Shown here one piece after another: positions 21,659-34,634 of a stretch of DNA of 64,000 nt (positions within the stretch are counted from its first letter, which is position 1; each line of letters starts with the position of its first letter). The translations under genes and the position numbers were made by a program. The notes beneath the pieces were generated by a model, which worked only from the letters and a program-made list of their open reading frames with translations, was not told the DNA's origin and did not search any database. Origin of the DNA: Xylaria sp. FL1777 (taxonomy: Eukaryota; Ascomycota; Sordariomycetes; Xylariales; Xylariaceae); NCBI GenBank assembly GCA_022578965.1, contig MU400507.1, forward strand, positions 434,001-498,000. The letters are read 5' to 3'.

Positions 21659-24233
21659 AGTGTGAAGTCCGATTATCTCCCATACTGAAGCAATGGGGAA
21701 TTTGTAGTATAAACAACAAGTATATGCTATACTTAGGTTATTCAATGCGTGACAGCTACAAACAAGCTTGATAACCGTCCCACGATCAGGTGATTATATG
21801 ATTGTCATGAGCCTAGTCTATATAATGGTTATCAATCATAACTATGACGGAAGCTGTAACATGTGCATTAGTAGATACTACTAATCTATCTTGTGCTTTA
21901 TAATCCTCCGCAACCGTAGCATTCAGGAGGCAGCGGTACTATTGATTCTGTTTTATGGGGTAGCAATAAATCCTCCAAGCTAGTCAGAAACAAGACAAGA
22001 CAACAGTTAGGACTAGCCCACTAGTAGGGCTGCAGCTGGGAACATCATGTCTTATGCCGGGATGATACCCAGCAGTGTACAGAGCCATCACTTTCCGTAA
22101 AGACGTCACTCTAGGATAGTCAGCTGTGGCGCGAACAACCGGTAGCTCCAACTGGGATTGGGTCGAATTGCATCATGGCGGCCGCCATTACTTCGTATCG
22201 AATCAGGGCACAAATACTGACGTTTAGCATAACAGAGGTTCATCGGTCAATGTTCTTTAATCGGATTGATGTGCTACTGCTGTTGTCCACCATAACGGTA
22301 GTGAAATGGATTGAGGCCACGGTGAGCGGGGTTTTGGAGATGTTCACGATATCAACTTTCTTGGTACGCGTGTGCCTGCATAAAGGCTAGGCTTTGATAT
22401 CGGGGTTCTTATGGTAAGAGTTTGTCCTACGGTTAGTACGGCCTCATTATATGTCACACCAAGTGGCGTTTTATTGAGCGAATTATGAACATATCTGTTC
22501 GCCTTCTTGATACGTTTAACGGCGTACCATAGCTCCAATACTGGTGATAGCGGCGTGGATTTCACATAGTCTATCACTAGGCATCTTCATTACAGCATGG
22601 AAACTAGATATTTGTTGCCATATCATACCACTGTCCTCTAGGTACCACCCAACTTCGATAAGTAATTAATTAAAATACTACTTGACCGATTGAACGTTCG
22701 AAAAGACTGTAGTCATGAACATACCTGGTAGGAATTAGAGTAGTATATCCGGATCGACGTTGACATTGAAGACTGGATTATATATACATACGGGGGTGCT
22801 GAACTCTCTCTCGTAGGTACTTTGGGTAAGTATTTCCCCTACCCCGCCACCCCGCCTTCAGCAAATGCTAAGGTGGCTCACAGCAACATAGGTAGTCAAA
22901 CCTATTAGCAAAACTATTCTTAAAAATTCGAGCGTCCTTCGTCATTTCCACTGCAGATGGTGAGTTCATCTTACATAGATTCATTGACGTAACATTATTA
23001 CACCCTGGATATGCTTTACAGCTTGGAATCGGTAACACCTGGGATCATGGCTTATAAAATTTCCCTCTGTCAGCTGAGTTCCAATACTCATGATTGAAAT
23101 GCGCTATTGGGGAAGCCCGATCCTTCTCTAGACAGTTGAATACCAATAAAAGATCATCTATGTGGGGAGTATCCGACGGTTGAAAGCAGTTACTAGCTGT
23201 CCCAGGCTACTTGATCTCATCCATCGGGATGAGATTGATGAGATTACCCAGTCATGGTCTTCTGTCAAGGTCCAGATACCTCTATGATAGAAAATAGCAC
23301 AACAAAACAATCATAAGTCCAACTGAGCCACGAAATATAATACGAGTTAATAAATGGGTTCTCTATTAAAATATGATTTTTACTTATTTTTTGCTTGCGA
23401 TTGAGGAGAGATAAGTGAATTTGTGCAGCGAAGAGTAAGACCGCCGGAGAGGGTGGCTCGTGAGCGCCCCAAATGCGCCACTAAAAAACGTTGTTGCCAT
23501 TTCGCAGTATTCTGACATTAGCGTACCTCTTACTCATGTTCGTTGACATTACTAGTAATGGCGTCTTGATAATTGAGGATAGCTACCTATCTATGCTACT
23601 ATGTAGATTACCTAAGTATGTGCTTACATACCTGATAGTGCTTCGCTGTTAAGGTAAATCCTGATTCGCCCATAATGACAAACAGCCAGTGCCAATAAGG
23701 ATTAACACAACAATTGATTGACAGTGAAAACAGTACGACCGGCCCGAGGTAATCTACCAGTTTACGTCGTGCCGTTTCTTCGTCGAATTCTTTATTCTAA
23801 AGCTTTATGGATTGCCATGTGAAGAACGCAACTTCAACGTAGAAATCTGCGCCCTAATGAATAGAAAAAGTATCGCTACCGAATCAATGCATCGGAAATC
23901 GTACTTGCCTATTAAATAAGCGCCAGTCTTTCAATAGATCTAATACATTGTTTGATCAGCAACACTCGAGAGAGTATCTGGCCGTCCTCAATTGCAAATG
24001 CGTCTCTTAATTAATTCTTCGAGCAGACATAAGTGTCAGCTATTGTTAATCACTGATTTGAAAAGACTTGCAGAAGTAAAGTCTTGGAGATAAGAGGGGG
24101 TGTCGGGTTTCCGTTGGATCGTCGGCTTTAAGGGCACGCTGAGCTAAATAAAGCTCTCGGCGGTATGATGCAGGGTTTAATGGGCATCCTGCTACCAGCC
24201 AAAAGATACACTGGTAGTGGGATTGATGCACTT

Positions 24234-24254
24234 TACCGCCGGCAGTACCGCCGG
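24234..24254. promoter_or_regulatory. Direct repeat TACCGCCGG x2
   Basis: Two exact 9-base copies (24234-24242 and 24246-24254) lie 12 bases apart, start to start, about 660 bases upstream of the transporter gene. CCG/CGG triplets suggest a zinc-cluster protein site; this is inference. Confidence 0.35.
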
Positions 24255-24913
24255 TATCACCCGTTGTCCAGGGATCTGTTCCCGGTTCATCTGATCAATT
24301 TTCTGTTCAACATGATAGGCCTGTCAATCAGCATCCCTCGATGATTCATCGACAGGGGCACATACAAGTGTATGACAAAATTGGGGATTTGGCTTCCAGA
24401 AGCAGAACTCCCTCGATAGGTGACGCTAGTTCTTCTGCCGCCCTTTTTTTTTGTCTTTCTCTTTTATTCCCTACGAGTAACCTAGCGACGACCAACTGTA
24501 CCGACATTTGTTGCCGCTATACGTCATTGACTGCAGGGATTCTCTTATAATTTCTACTTAGGTTAAAACCCACTCCTTCACTGGGTCATACGCAGTCTAT
24601 ACCTCCACCAAAAAGCAGCGCTACTGCGTAAACAATTGCTAATCCAGTTCTCCCCGCATCTACCAAGTCCGGCAAACACAAGAATGCGGGGGAATGTGGA
24701 GGAACGTGGAGCATCTCCTTTGCGGGGATGGCAATTCACGGTCACCGAATCCAGTCCATCACATACTAGAGATAAGCGGTCTAGTTGGTCTCATTATCAT
24801 GGAGGGTTGAGATCAAAGATAAAGCTCGGCCTTGTGGGCTTTTTACCTTGCGCGAATCTTTCCTACTCTTTAAGCTTAACACTAGTTTGTTACTAGAGTT
24901 CGATTGCGCTACG

Positions 24914-26797
24914 ATGAGTAACACAACTGAGAAGCCGGATGTAATCGAGGTCGATGAGGCGGATGGTCATACACAGAAAGATGTAATCGGCCATATTGAT
25001 GCCATGGCCACGGCGCCTGAGATTAGCTATGAGTCCTTCGCACATCTAGACGAAAAGAAGATTCTAAGAAAGGTGTGTTGAGATGAATCCAAGGGGGTTC
25101 TTATATGCTTATTCAGCAACAACTCACTCACTTTTCGCCCTAGATGGATATCCGTCTAATCCCCATGCTCGCCCTACTATATCTGCTCTCCTTTCTCGAC
25201 CGTGGTAATATCGGCAATGCGAAAATCGAGGGCTTACAGGAGGATCTACACATATCAGATGACCAATACAACTTATGCCTTACGGTCTTCTTCTTCGCTT
25301 ACGCGGCCTTCGAAGTGCCGAGTAATCTCCTCCTCAAACGACTTCGCCCAAGCAGATGGCTACCTACGATCATGGTAGCGTGGGGCTCAATCGTGACGCT
25401 GATGGGGATCGTCCAGAACTTCAAGGGTCTTCTCAGCACGCGACTCTTTCTCGGCGTTGCAGAAGCCGGATTGTATCCCGGATGTGCTGTAAGTTATGCT
25501 TAAATAAGCTTTGTGCTTCGGAGACTAACAACACGCTGAAGTACTACCTAACCATGTGGTATGTATGATAGAATCCTGAATACTGATGCTCTAGGGCTAA
25601 TTAAACGACCGCAGGTATTGCCGATGTGAGATTCAACTTCGCCAGGCCATGTTCTTCTCAGCAGCATCGATTGCAGGAGCATTCAGCGGTCTACTAGCTT
25701 ATGCCATCGCAAAATTAGACGGGTTAGGTGGCCTTGAGGGCTGGCGCTGGATTTTCATTCTAGAAGGTCTTGCTACAGTGTGTAAATGTTGCTTATTGTT
25801 CGTTCGTTCTTATCGCTAAACTGAGCGATGTAGGTTGTCGTTGCCGTTGCCTCGTTCTTCCTTCTCTACGATTTCCCAGAGACGGCGACATTCCTCACCG
25901 AAGAAGAACGGGCCTTCGTGATTTTCCGGCTGAAGTATCAAGGGTACATGGAAGGCAAAGGTGAGGGAAGCGTGAGGGTTGCTGAAGCTGAAGAGTTTGA
26001 GTGGAAGTACGTTTGGGCAGCATTCAAGGATTGGCAGATATGGGTTAATATCTTCGTTTACTGGGGTGTAAGTCGTCATATTGATACCTGTTAACTGGGT
26101 GAATAGTCTAACAAACTTTTTAGATCGTCTGTCCGCTCTACGGCATCAGCCTTTTTCTCCCGAGTATCATCAAAAACCTAGGCTACGTATCCTCCACAGC
26201 ACAGCTCTTAACGATTCCGATATATGTTACCGCAGCTATCCTAGCTGTAATTGTGGCATACTTTTCTGATCGCGTAGGCAAGAGAGGTCCATTCGTTATT
26301 GCATGCTTGTGTGTCATACTCGTTGGGTATATTCTGTAAGACTGGGTTCTCAGCCCCCTTTCATATAACACGACTGACCTAGTTCAAGGTGCATCTCCAC
26401 TAGCACTCCCGGCGTCGTATACGCCGGTGTCTTCATAGCTGCTGCTGGAATTTACCCAGGATTTGCAGGCAATATTGCGTGGCTCTGTAATAATCTAGCC
26501 GGGGGTTACAAGAGAAGCGCAGGGATGGCAATACAGATTGGTGTAGGCAACTTAGGCGGAGCATTCGCGTCGAACTTTTACAGACAGAAGGATTCCCCGA
26601 GATACATCCTTGGACACGCCTTAGAGCTGGCTTTCGCGAGTGTTGGCCTTATTGCGACCGTCATACTAATTCTGAGTTATATGCGTATCAACAAGAAGAG
26701 GGCGAAAATTATAAGAGAAGGTGGACATAACGTGTTTACGCCAGAAGAGCTGTCTGTACAGGGCGACAGGGCTGTTACATTCCGCTACGTATATTGA
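24914..26797 (+). CDS. MFS transporter, Dal5/allantoate permease type
   Basis: Seven exons (24914-25072, 25144-25488, 25542-25558, 25615-25777, 25834-26067, 26124-26335, 26389-26797) encode 512 residues, including a 17-base micro-exon. After a polar acidic N-terminus of about 55 residues come roughly 12 membrane helices. Landmarks are LLSFLDRGNIGNAKIEGL in the first helix/loop, LLLKRLRPSRWLP, the GVAEAGLYPGCA turn, FLTEEER in the central loop, and a GGYKRSAGMAIQIGVGNLGG helix late in the protein. This is the anion:cation symporter (Dal5-like) group, which takes up nicotinate, allantoate, pantothenate or related organic anions at the plasma membrane. The substrate cannot be read from sequence. 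A degraded retroelement begins only 131 bases past the stop; the coding region itself looks intact. Confidence 0.93.
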
Positions 26798-26928
26798 GAA
26801 TACAAGTGGACTTATCACCCTTCATGTGATAGCACTGTGTTCGAACCTAGTTGTGTCACCTTTGATGATTCAAGCGACACTCTATTACTGCTCTTTGGGA
26901 ATATTAATGCGCTTAGAAAGCATAGTTC

Positions 26929-26933
26929 AAGAC
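26929..26933. repeat. Left target-site duplication (AAGAC)
   Basis: The five bases before the left LTR are AAGAC. The five after the right LTR (34351-34355) are GAGAC. One G-to-A transition separates them, as expected for a 5-base duplication touched by RIP. Confidence 0.6.
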
Positions 26934-27128
26934 TGTCGTGTTTAGGTGTGTAAACGCTTAGTCATATGGAAGTTAACCAGTGCACTCTTTAGAAGGGCTC
27001 ATAGGAACAATCTTTAGAAGATCTAAGTTCTAAAAGCTAGCTAATATAAAACAAATGAAAAGATTGTAATATATATAGGCTTATTAAGCTAATAGTTTAG
27101 CTAAGCCGGTATTTACTTTAACGTAATA
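26934..27128. repeat. Left LTR (195 bp)
   Basis: It aligns without gaps to 34156-34350. It begins TGTCGTG and ends AACGTAATA, the final CA having become TA. Most of the A/T changes in this copy lie in its right, inward-facing half. Confidence 0.85.
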
Positions 27129-30100
27129 TACCTTTTAGCTTTATAAGTAACAATAGTTATAAAGCTATACTAGTTTTATATACATAAAGAAATATTAAGC
27201 GTATATAAACAAACGCTAGTATTATAATATAACTTACTACAATATAATTATGCTATATATAAAAGCTATAAATATACGTATGCACGCTTTTATAAATAAA
27301 TAAACAAATAAACGTGCTATTATTAACGTTATTAGCGCTTTAAAATAGCGTTTAAATGCTTTTTAGTAAATATTAAAGCAATAACTATTATTTATTGCTT
27401 ATACTTTTTGCACTTTTTAGCTATATAGCAAATATACTATATTTAACTATTTTTTTTTTTTTTTCTTTTTTTTTTTTTAGCTTTGTTTTAAGCAATTTTT
27501 GTATGTTTTTGCGCTTTGTACACTTTTTACAATAAGATTGTTTGCTAATTTTGCGCTTATAACATTTATTATATAAAGCTTTTTTTTTTGTAAGTTTTCT
27601 AGGCTTTTTTAGGCCATTTTTAAGTTGCAAACAAGTAAAAATAAGTATAAATAAGCTTTAGCTTACGTAATTTAGCACTACTACTAATAATAATAAAAAC
27701 AATATAGCTTTTTTTAACTTTTTTGCTTTATAAATAAGCTTAGCTAGTAAATTTAGCTATGCATAAATTTATACTAATATAATTAAGCAGCTTTTTTATT
27801 TTTTCTTATAAAAAAAAAAAGCTTGCTACTGCTTTTGCTAAAAGCACTGCTATTATTACTGCTGTTATTATTACTACTAAAGTTATTATTACTAAAATTA
27901 CTATTATTATTATTGCTACTAATGCTATTACTACTAGTGCTGCTTTTAGTAAGTAGTACTAGTAGCTTTAGCTAAGCTTTATTGCTTGCTATGCTTGTTT
28001 TGCTTATGCTAGCTTATGTGCTAAGCTTTGCAAAAGCTGCTTTTAAGCTGCCTTTAATAGCAATAAAAACTTGCAGTGCTACAACGCTATACGTAGCACG
28101 TAGTGCTATAAGTATGCTTTTAAGCATACTTATTGCTTATTATAAGTAATCTTATAATCTTTTAAGCTTAAATAAACTATTATTAATTAAAGCTTTATAT
28201 AAGCTATTATATGTTATATTTGCAAGCGTGCGCTTAATGCAAGGTTTAGTAAGCAGTACCTTTAAAAAAGTTAATAAAATAGTTTTAAATATGCTTTATT
28301 TGCTTTTATTTTATAGCTTTTATACTAAATTTGTTAAAAGATCTTGTGCTTTTAAAGTACTTATTAAGTGCTTTTTTTTTTTCCTGAAGGAAAGTTTAAA
28401 GCTGCTTTTGCTGCTGCTAACGCTTGTACTGCTTTTTTTGCGCCTGCGTTTACTGCTTTTCTTTTAGCTGCTTTTGCTACTACTACTGCTCCCTTTTTTT
28501 TTCTTAAAAAGATTGCAGCCGTTCGAGCGCTACTAAAAAAGTAGTTTTTTTTTTTTTTTCAATTTTTTTATTTTTTCTAAAAAAAAAAAAAAAAATAAAA
28601 AAATAAATAAATAGTTAAAGCTTTTCTAAGTTAAGTTTTAAAAAGCTTTGCTTTAATAAAAGTTGCTTTTTTTTTTTTTAAGCTACTAATTAGTATATAA
28701 CTTGCTTTTTATAAGTTAATAAAAGCACAAAAATATTTATACTAAGCTTGCAGTAAATTTTTTATAAGCTTATTAGCTAACATTTAGCTAATTAATAAAT
28801 AAACTACTTTAAACAACCTTTTTTAATATTTTTGCTTAATTTATAAGTTTTATATATTTATATAACATAGCTAAGTATTAATTTGCTTGCTTTTATTTAT
28901 TATTAAGCAGATTGCTTAAGTGTTATTTAAGTAAATCGTTTATTTTATGCTAAGCTTAAGCTATATATTTTAAAAAAGCTGCTTTAAAACTATAGTTTTT
29001 ACTTTAGTAAGCTTAAAAGCATTAATTTTAGCTTTTATAGTTAACATAAAAACTGTGCTTTGTTTAATAGCTTTTTATATAATTGCACTACTAAATAAAA
29101 GCATAATATATTTATATAATAAGTGCTTAGTTTTCTTATTATTACTAAAAGAAGCATTTTTTGCAATAAATAGTGCTTGTGTGCTTTTTTTAAAGTGCTT
29201 ATATATAATCTTTAAAAATTTAGTATAATATAAATAGCAAATTGTTTAATTTGCTATAATAAAGTATTTTTAGCTAGAATTAGTTAAATATTTAAATAAT
29301 TAAGCTACTATAAATGTAATATTAAGCTTTAGCATAATTGCAATATAAAGAATTAAGCTAACGTGCTTTTAAAACGCTTTTATTTAAGCTTTAATAGCTT
29401 GTTTAGTGTGTTTTTCTAGCTTTTTAAAAAGTAGTAGTATAACTAAAATCTAGCTATTGTTTGCTAAATTATAGCGTTTAGCAATTTTTTTAATATATTA
29501 GTTATATAATAAAATAATTTTTTATGTTTTGTAGTTTTTTATTACTTTAATCCTTAAAAACTAACTAATATTGCTTTGCTTTTTTAGTTTATATGCTTTT
29601 TTAATTCTTTTAATTATTTTTTAAGCTTTGTTTATATAATTACAGTAATATAGCACTAAAAAGTTGTTTATATAAAAAACTATATATATTTTGCAATTTT
29701 TTAAATAAAACAAGCAAAGCTTTTTTAATAACAAAATTAGCTTTAAAGCTTTTAAAATATACGTAAACTTTTTATATTATAGTAGCAATAAGTTTTTAAG
29801 TTTATATAAGGCTTTTTTTAATAAAGCTACATTGTTTTTATTTTTAAAGCTTTTTAATAATTTATATATTACTAGCTGTTTTTTTTTTTTAAACGCGTTT
29901 AAAAATATGTTAATAACATTAAATTGCTTAATTTTTAAATTAAACTGCATAGCTATAGCTATTATAAGCTAAAAAATCTTTATTGTAAGCATAATAACAT
30001 AAGTTAACTAAAGCGTTTTATTATATTAAAGATTTTTTTGAACTATTATTTAAAACTTGCAGACTTAAAAATAGCTTTTTTTGTTAAATTTATAAGTAAA

Positions 30101-33100
30101 TACTTATTTTAAAAGTAAAAGGTTATATTTAGCTTTTGTGCATAAGATAACTTTTATTGCTTTAAGCTGTTTTAGCGCTGCAATTTTTTAAATAGCGTTT
30201 TTTTTAAATCGATCTTTTAATAAGTGTTTATTAAGATTTTTTTATATTTTAAGTAGTAGCTTAAAAAGATCGTTATAATAAATTTTAAGCTATTAAAAAG
30301 CAGCTTTAATTTTTTTTGCTTTATGCTAGTTTATTATTGCTATAAATATAGCATGCAGTATATAGTGCTTTTAGTTGCTTTTATAAATAGCTTTTAGCTA
30401 ATTAAGCAAAAAAATATTTAAAAAAGCGTATTAATAAAAATTATATAAAGAAATAATTTTATGTTTTTTATATATTTTAGTATTAAAGGTAGCAAATATT
30501 TTTAAGTAGTTTGCTTTTTTGTTTTTAGCTAAATTTTCTAAGGGCTTTTTTTTAATTTATTAACTAAAGCATATAAGTTATTAAGCTATTTAATTACGTT
30601 TTTATTAAGCTAATAAAATTTGCAAACTTAGCTTTAGTAGCTTTTATTGCTTGCTTATTATTATAATGTTTTTAGCTAGGTTTTTTTTTTTTAGCAATTT
30701 TATAGCTACTTTTTTTAGCTTAATTAAGTGCATTTTTTAGTAAAACTATAACTTATTGCTATATAAGTTAGCTGCTTTTAAATTAATTGCTAGCTTTTTG
30801 GTTTTTTGTTTAAAAAAGCCTAGCGTATTATTTTAAGTGTTAATTAAGCTAGGAATATTTTTTCCGTTTTTTTTAAATTGCTTATTTAAAACAAGAGTTT
30901 TTTAAAAAGTTATAAATTTACTTTGTTAATCTTTAAATAAATTAAGTAAGCTATTTTTTAGCTAATTTTTAAATGTTTTTATTTTTAATTTAAGCTTTTT
31001 TAATAAGCTGCTAGCTAAATAGTTAGTAAGTTTAAGCTTAACTTTAGTACTGCTAAAGTAATTAATAAAGGTTTTATATTATAATAGCTAAACTTTTTTT
31101 TATATGTTAACTGTTTTAAGAAAATTATTTAGGATTTTTTTAATTATAGTTATTTTGTTTATTTAGTTAATATTAATTAGTAAAGCTTGTTTTTTTTGCT
31201 TTTTATTATAGTATTAGCTTTTATTAAAGCATACATTTTATATAGTAATAACTTTACTTAGCTAAAGTATTTATACTTTATATATATTAAAAGCTTTATA
31301 GCTTATTAAATATTTAATATAAGCTTGCTAATTTACTTTATAAAATTGCTTATAATAATTTGCTAGCTTATTGCGCTTTATTAAGTAAGCTTTATAAGCA
31401 TATATTTATATTTTACTTTAATTAAGTTATAGGTTTATTGTTAGATTTATAAGAACTTTAAAGTTATATTACCTAAAATATTGCTTAAACTAGTTTAAAA
31501 GCACTTTAAATAAGCTATAAAGATTATAAGTTTTTAAAAAGCTTATATTATATAGCTATACTGCTATATAAATAACCTTTAATTAAAGCTTCTTTAATAA
31601 GTTTTTATTGCGTAGCATTTTTAAAGCTTTAGTTATTACTTTTTAACTTGTTTTTTTTTTTTTGCTTACTAGCTCTTTAGTATATTTAAGCTTTAATTTT
31701 AAGTTTATTTTTTTGTTATTAGCTTAACATTAAAATTTAGTGCTTTTGTTAGATATAATTACTGCTTTTTTATTATTGCTGCATATTTTGCAAATAAAAA
31801 GCTAGTATTAGTGCATTACTTAGCGCTTAAACCGTTAAAAAGCTTTAAATACTAATTTAGCTATTTTATTAATTAAAGTATAAATATAAATTATTTTACT
31901 ATACTTATTTTTAATTATAAGCAGCTAAAACAAGCTGTTATACTTTTTAAAGTAGTTAAATAAGTTTTAATAAACTTTTTAAAATAGCTTTGCAAAGCTT
32001 TTTTTTAAAGGTTTTTAAAATATAATATGCTTAGCATAAACTTTAGCATAAGTTTTATATTTAACTTTTTTTATACTTTTGATTTTTATACTTTTAGCAA
32101 ACAAGGTAAAAGCTTTTAGTAATTTAAGTTTTAAGTGCTTTGCTTTTTTGTGCTATAGCTTTTTAGTGTTTTTTTTAAGCTTTAAAGAATTTTTTAAAAG
32201 TTTTTTAGAACGCTTTTTAAATAATACTGCAATTACTTTAACTATACTTAACAAAATCTTTATAAGTAGGTTTATTATACTAATTACTAAAGCTTTACTT
32301 AAATAGTATATAATAAGCTTATATTTAAAGAAAACTAGGTTTATTTTTTTAGTAAGATGTTTTAAAAGCATGTTTAAACGTAGTTTTTTATAGCACAAAA
32401 AGCAGTTTAAACTGCAATACTAGATTTTTTGCTTTTAAAAGCAAGCTTTTAATACTATATTTATATAAAAACCTTTTACTAAAGCAATATTTTTTAAAGT
32501 AAGTATTTTTATATTTTTGCTTTAAAAGCTTATTAATATATTTTTTATAATTTTTGTTTTTTTGCTAAAAATAAGAAAGCTTGTAGTTTTTGCATTAATG
32601 CTTTTATTATCTTTAGTTAGTATAAAAAAACCTAATGTTAATAAATCTTTATTATTAATTATATATAAAGCTTTATAATTATTAAATATAATACTATAAT
32701 AAAGCAAGTAAAATATATATTTAAGCGTTATATATACTTTTTAGTTTAAAAAGATTTTTTAAAATAGTTTTTAGTTAATTATAGTATACATTATGTTTAA
32801 ATTAAACTATTAGCTGTTAATTAAGCAGTTTTAGCTTTTAAACCCTTATAAAATGTGTTAGCCCTTAGTATTAATTTTGTTATGTAAGCTTAACTAGCGC
32901 AAAAAACTGTAGCATGTTTTAATTTTACTAATTATTTTAAGTATTATTTCTTTAATTGGCTTATTAGTAAAGCTTATAATTGCTTTTTAAAAGCGCTTAT
33001 ATATATAAAGCTATTAGCAGTATATTTAAAAAAGCTTTATTAAACAAGAGCACAAATATTTTTAGTTACTTAATTAGCTTTTTTTAGGCTTTTTACGCTT

Positions 33101-34155
33101 ATTTAAGGACTTATTTAGCTGTTTTTTTGCTTAGTTTAGCGTTTTACTTTTTAGCATTAAATAAAGCCCGGTGTTTTTTTACTTGCTTTATATAATCTTA
33201 GTATTAATTATACAAAAAAAAAGCTTTTTATATTGCTTTAAAGTAATAGGTTTTTTTTTTAGTTCTTTGTTTTTTATAAGTTTAGTAATTTAATAATTAG
33301 CTTACTTTTAAGCAAAATAAGCTTTTATAGCATTAAAAAAATTAATTAATATAAGTACTTTTTTAATGTTTAAAAAATTTAAAACTTTAGCTTATAAAAA
33401 CACTTAGTGCTATAAAGCATACTATATTTTTAGCTTAATGCTTTTTTTTTTAGCTTATTAAAGTATTTTTTAATACTTTGCTTAAGCTATAGTTTAAATA
33501 GTTAACTTTATAAGTACTAAAAGTTCTTTTAAAGCTTTTATAAAAAACTATAAGTTAATTATGCTAATAATTATAAGCTTTATAGTAATAATGCTTATAA
33601 TTACTAGGTTTACTATTTTATTAACTTATTTAAAAATAGCTATATAGCGGTTTAAAATAGCTATTTAAAACGAAGTTTTAGCTAAATATGCATAAAATAA
33701 ATTATTTAAGACCTTTATAATTGCTTTATTGCTAAGCTGCATAAGTATTGCTATATTAACTTAAGCTGCTTAAGCTTTTTTTTTAGCAATATGCTTAGCA
33801 TTAGCTTTTATAAGTGCTTTAAGCATTTTACTAAGCATATAACTAACATTTGCTATATTAAAATTAACTAAATGTTATATTTTACGTAATATATAATAAA
33901 ACTATAGTTTATTAAACTAGCTAAAATAGTTTTATTAGTTACAAAGCATAACATTTATAATAACTAGATTATTAAAGCTTATATTAAGCATAATAATTAT
34001 AGTAAGCTTATAAAAATATAATTAAATAATCGTTTAAATAAATATAAGTATAAAAATAAAGCTATAAAAAAAAAGATAAAATTTTAAAAACTTTGTTTAG
34101 CTAATTGTTTTAAGTATTTATAAAGCACTAGTTTTAAGTAAACCAAGCTTATAAC

Positions 34156-34350
34156 TATTGCATTTAAATATATAAACGCTTAATTATATAAAAGTTAACT
34201 AGTGCACTTTTTAGAAAAGCTCATAAAAACAGTCTTTAAAAGATCTAAGTTTTAAAAGCTAGCTAATATAAAACAAATGAAAAGATCGTAATATATATAG
34301 GCTCATCGGGCTAGTGGTTTAGCCGAGCCGGTATCCACTCCAACGTAACA
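34156..34350. repeat. Right LTR (195 bp)
   Basis: It aligns gap-free with the left LTR, with 35 differences by my count, all transitions. It begins TATTGCA and ends CAACGTAACA. The A/T changes in this copy lie in its left, inward-facing half, and the right half looks unmutated. Confidence 0.85.
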
Positions 34351-34355
34351 GAGAC
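34351..34355. repeat. Right target-site duplication (GAGAC)
   Basis: It pairs with AAGAC at 26929-26933, one transition apart. Confidence 0.6.
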
Positions 34356-34634
34356 GTTCCCGAGTCAATCATACGTCCTCGGGCATGACAAAGGTGTTCT
34401 TTGAACGAGTAACAAATGAGCATTGCTTGACGAGATGACTTCCGTAGTGGATTCTTTCACAGAGGTCAAACAATGCCATTCAACGATATTAAGTATAAAA
34501 TTGGCAAGCCATGCTTTCTTTTCGTTCCCAAAACTTTCCCACATCCAATACACAAACGCACCTAGAGTCTAGAAAACCTAGCTAATCACAGGTAAGAAAC
34601 GCTTTCCCTCGAGATAACCTCCACGCAACTCTCA

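Larger units (their letters stand above)
20331..24913. other. Long gene-poor stretch, with one possible coding remnant
   Basis: No complete gene was assembled in 4.6 kb. On the minus strand near 20940-21070, a frame reads LPADIPTKARSLQLSQLCEV and continues to a stop just after MSRK. It looks like the C-terminal exon of a lost or undetected gene; I could not find convincing upstream exons. The remainder is mixed AT-rich sequence with several short inverted or direct motifs listed separately. Confidence 0.35.
26934..34350. mobile_element. RIP-degraded LTR retrotransposon (7.4 kb)
   Basis: Two 195-bp direct repeats with TG...CA type ends and a near-identical 5-base target duplication enclose about 7 kb of extremely AT-rich DNA. 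The size fits a Copia- or Gypsy-type element. The interior has no recoverable reverse transcriptase, integrase or gag reading frame; open frames there (for example 27421-27630, 28228-28467, 32079-32398) are runs of low-complexity AT codons. Surviving cytosines are almost all preceded by a purine. Read on the minus strand, the LTR starts TGTTACGTTGGAGTGG and has a TATATATAT stretch, hinting that the element points leftward; this is weak. It is inserted between an MFS gene and a small membrane-protein gene and disrupts neither. Confidence 0.88.

Noticed and set aside
26949..27128. A shorter LTR starting at TGTAAACGC
   Set aside because: The similarity to the right copy continues 15 bases further left with only transitions, and only the longer boundary gives TG...CA ends with a near-identical 5-base target duplication.
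27421..32707. Open frames of 60-80 codons in the AT-rich tract
   Set aside because: They consist of Leu/Lys/Phe/Ile low-complexity codons produced by mutation to AT; none keeps a retroelement motif.
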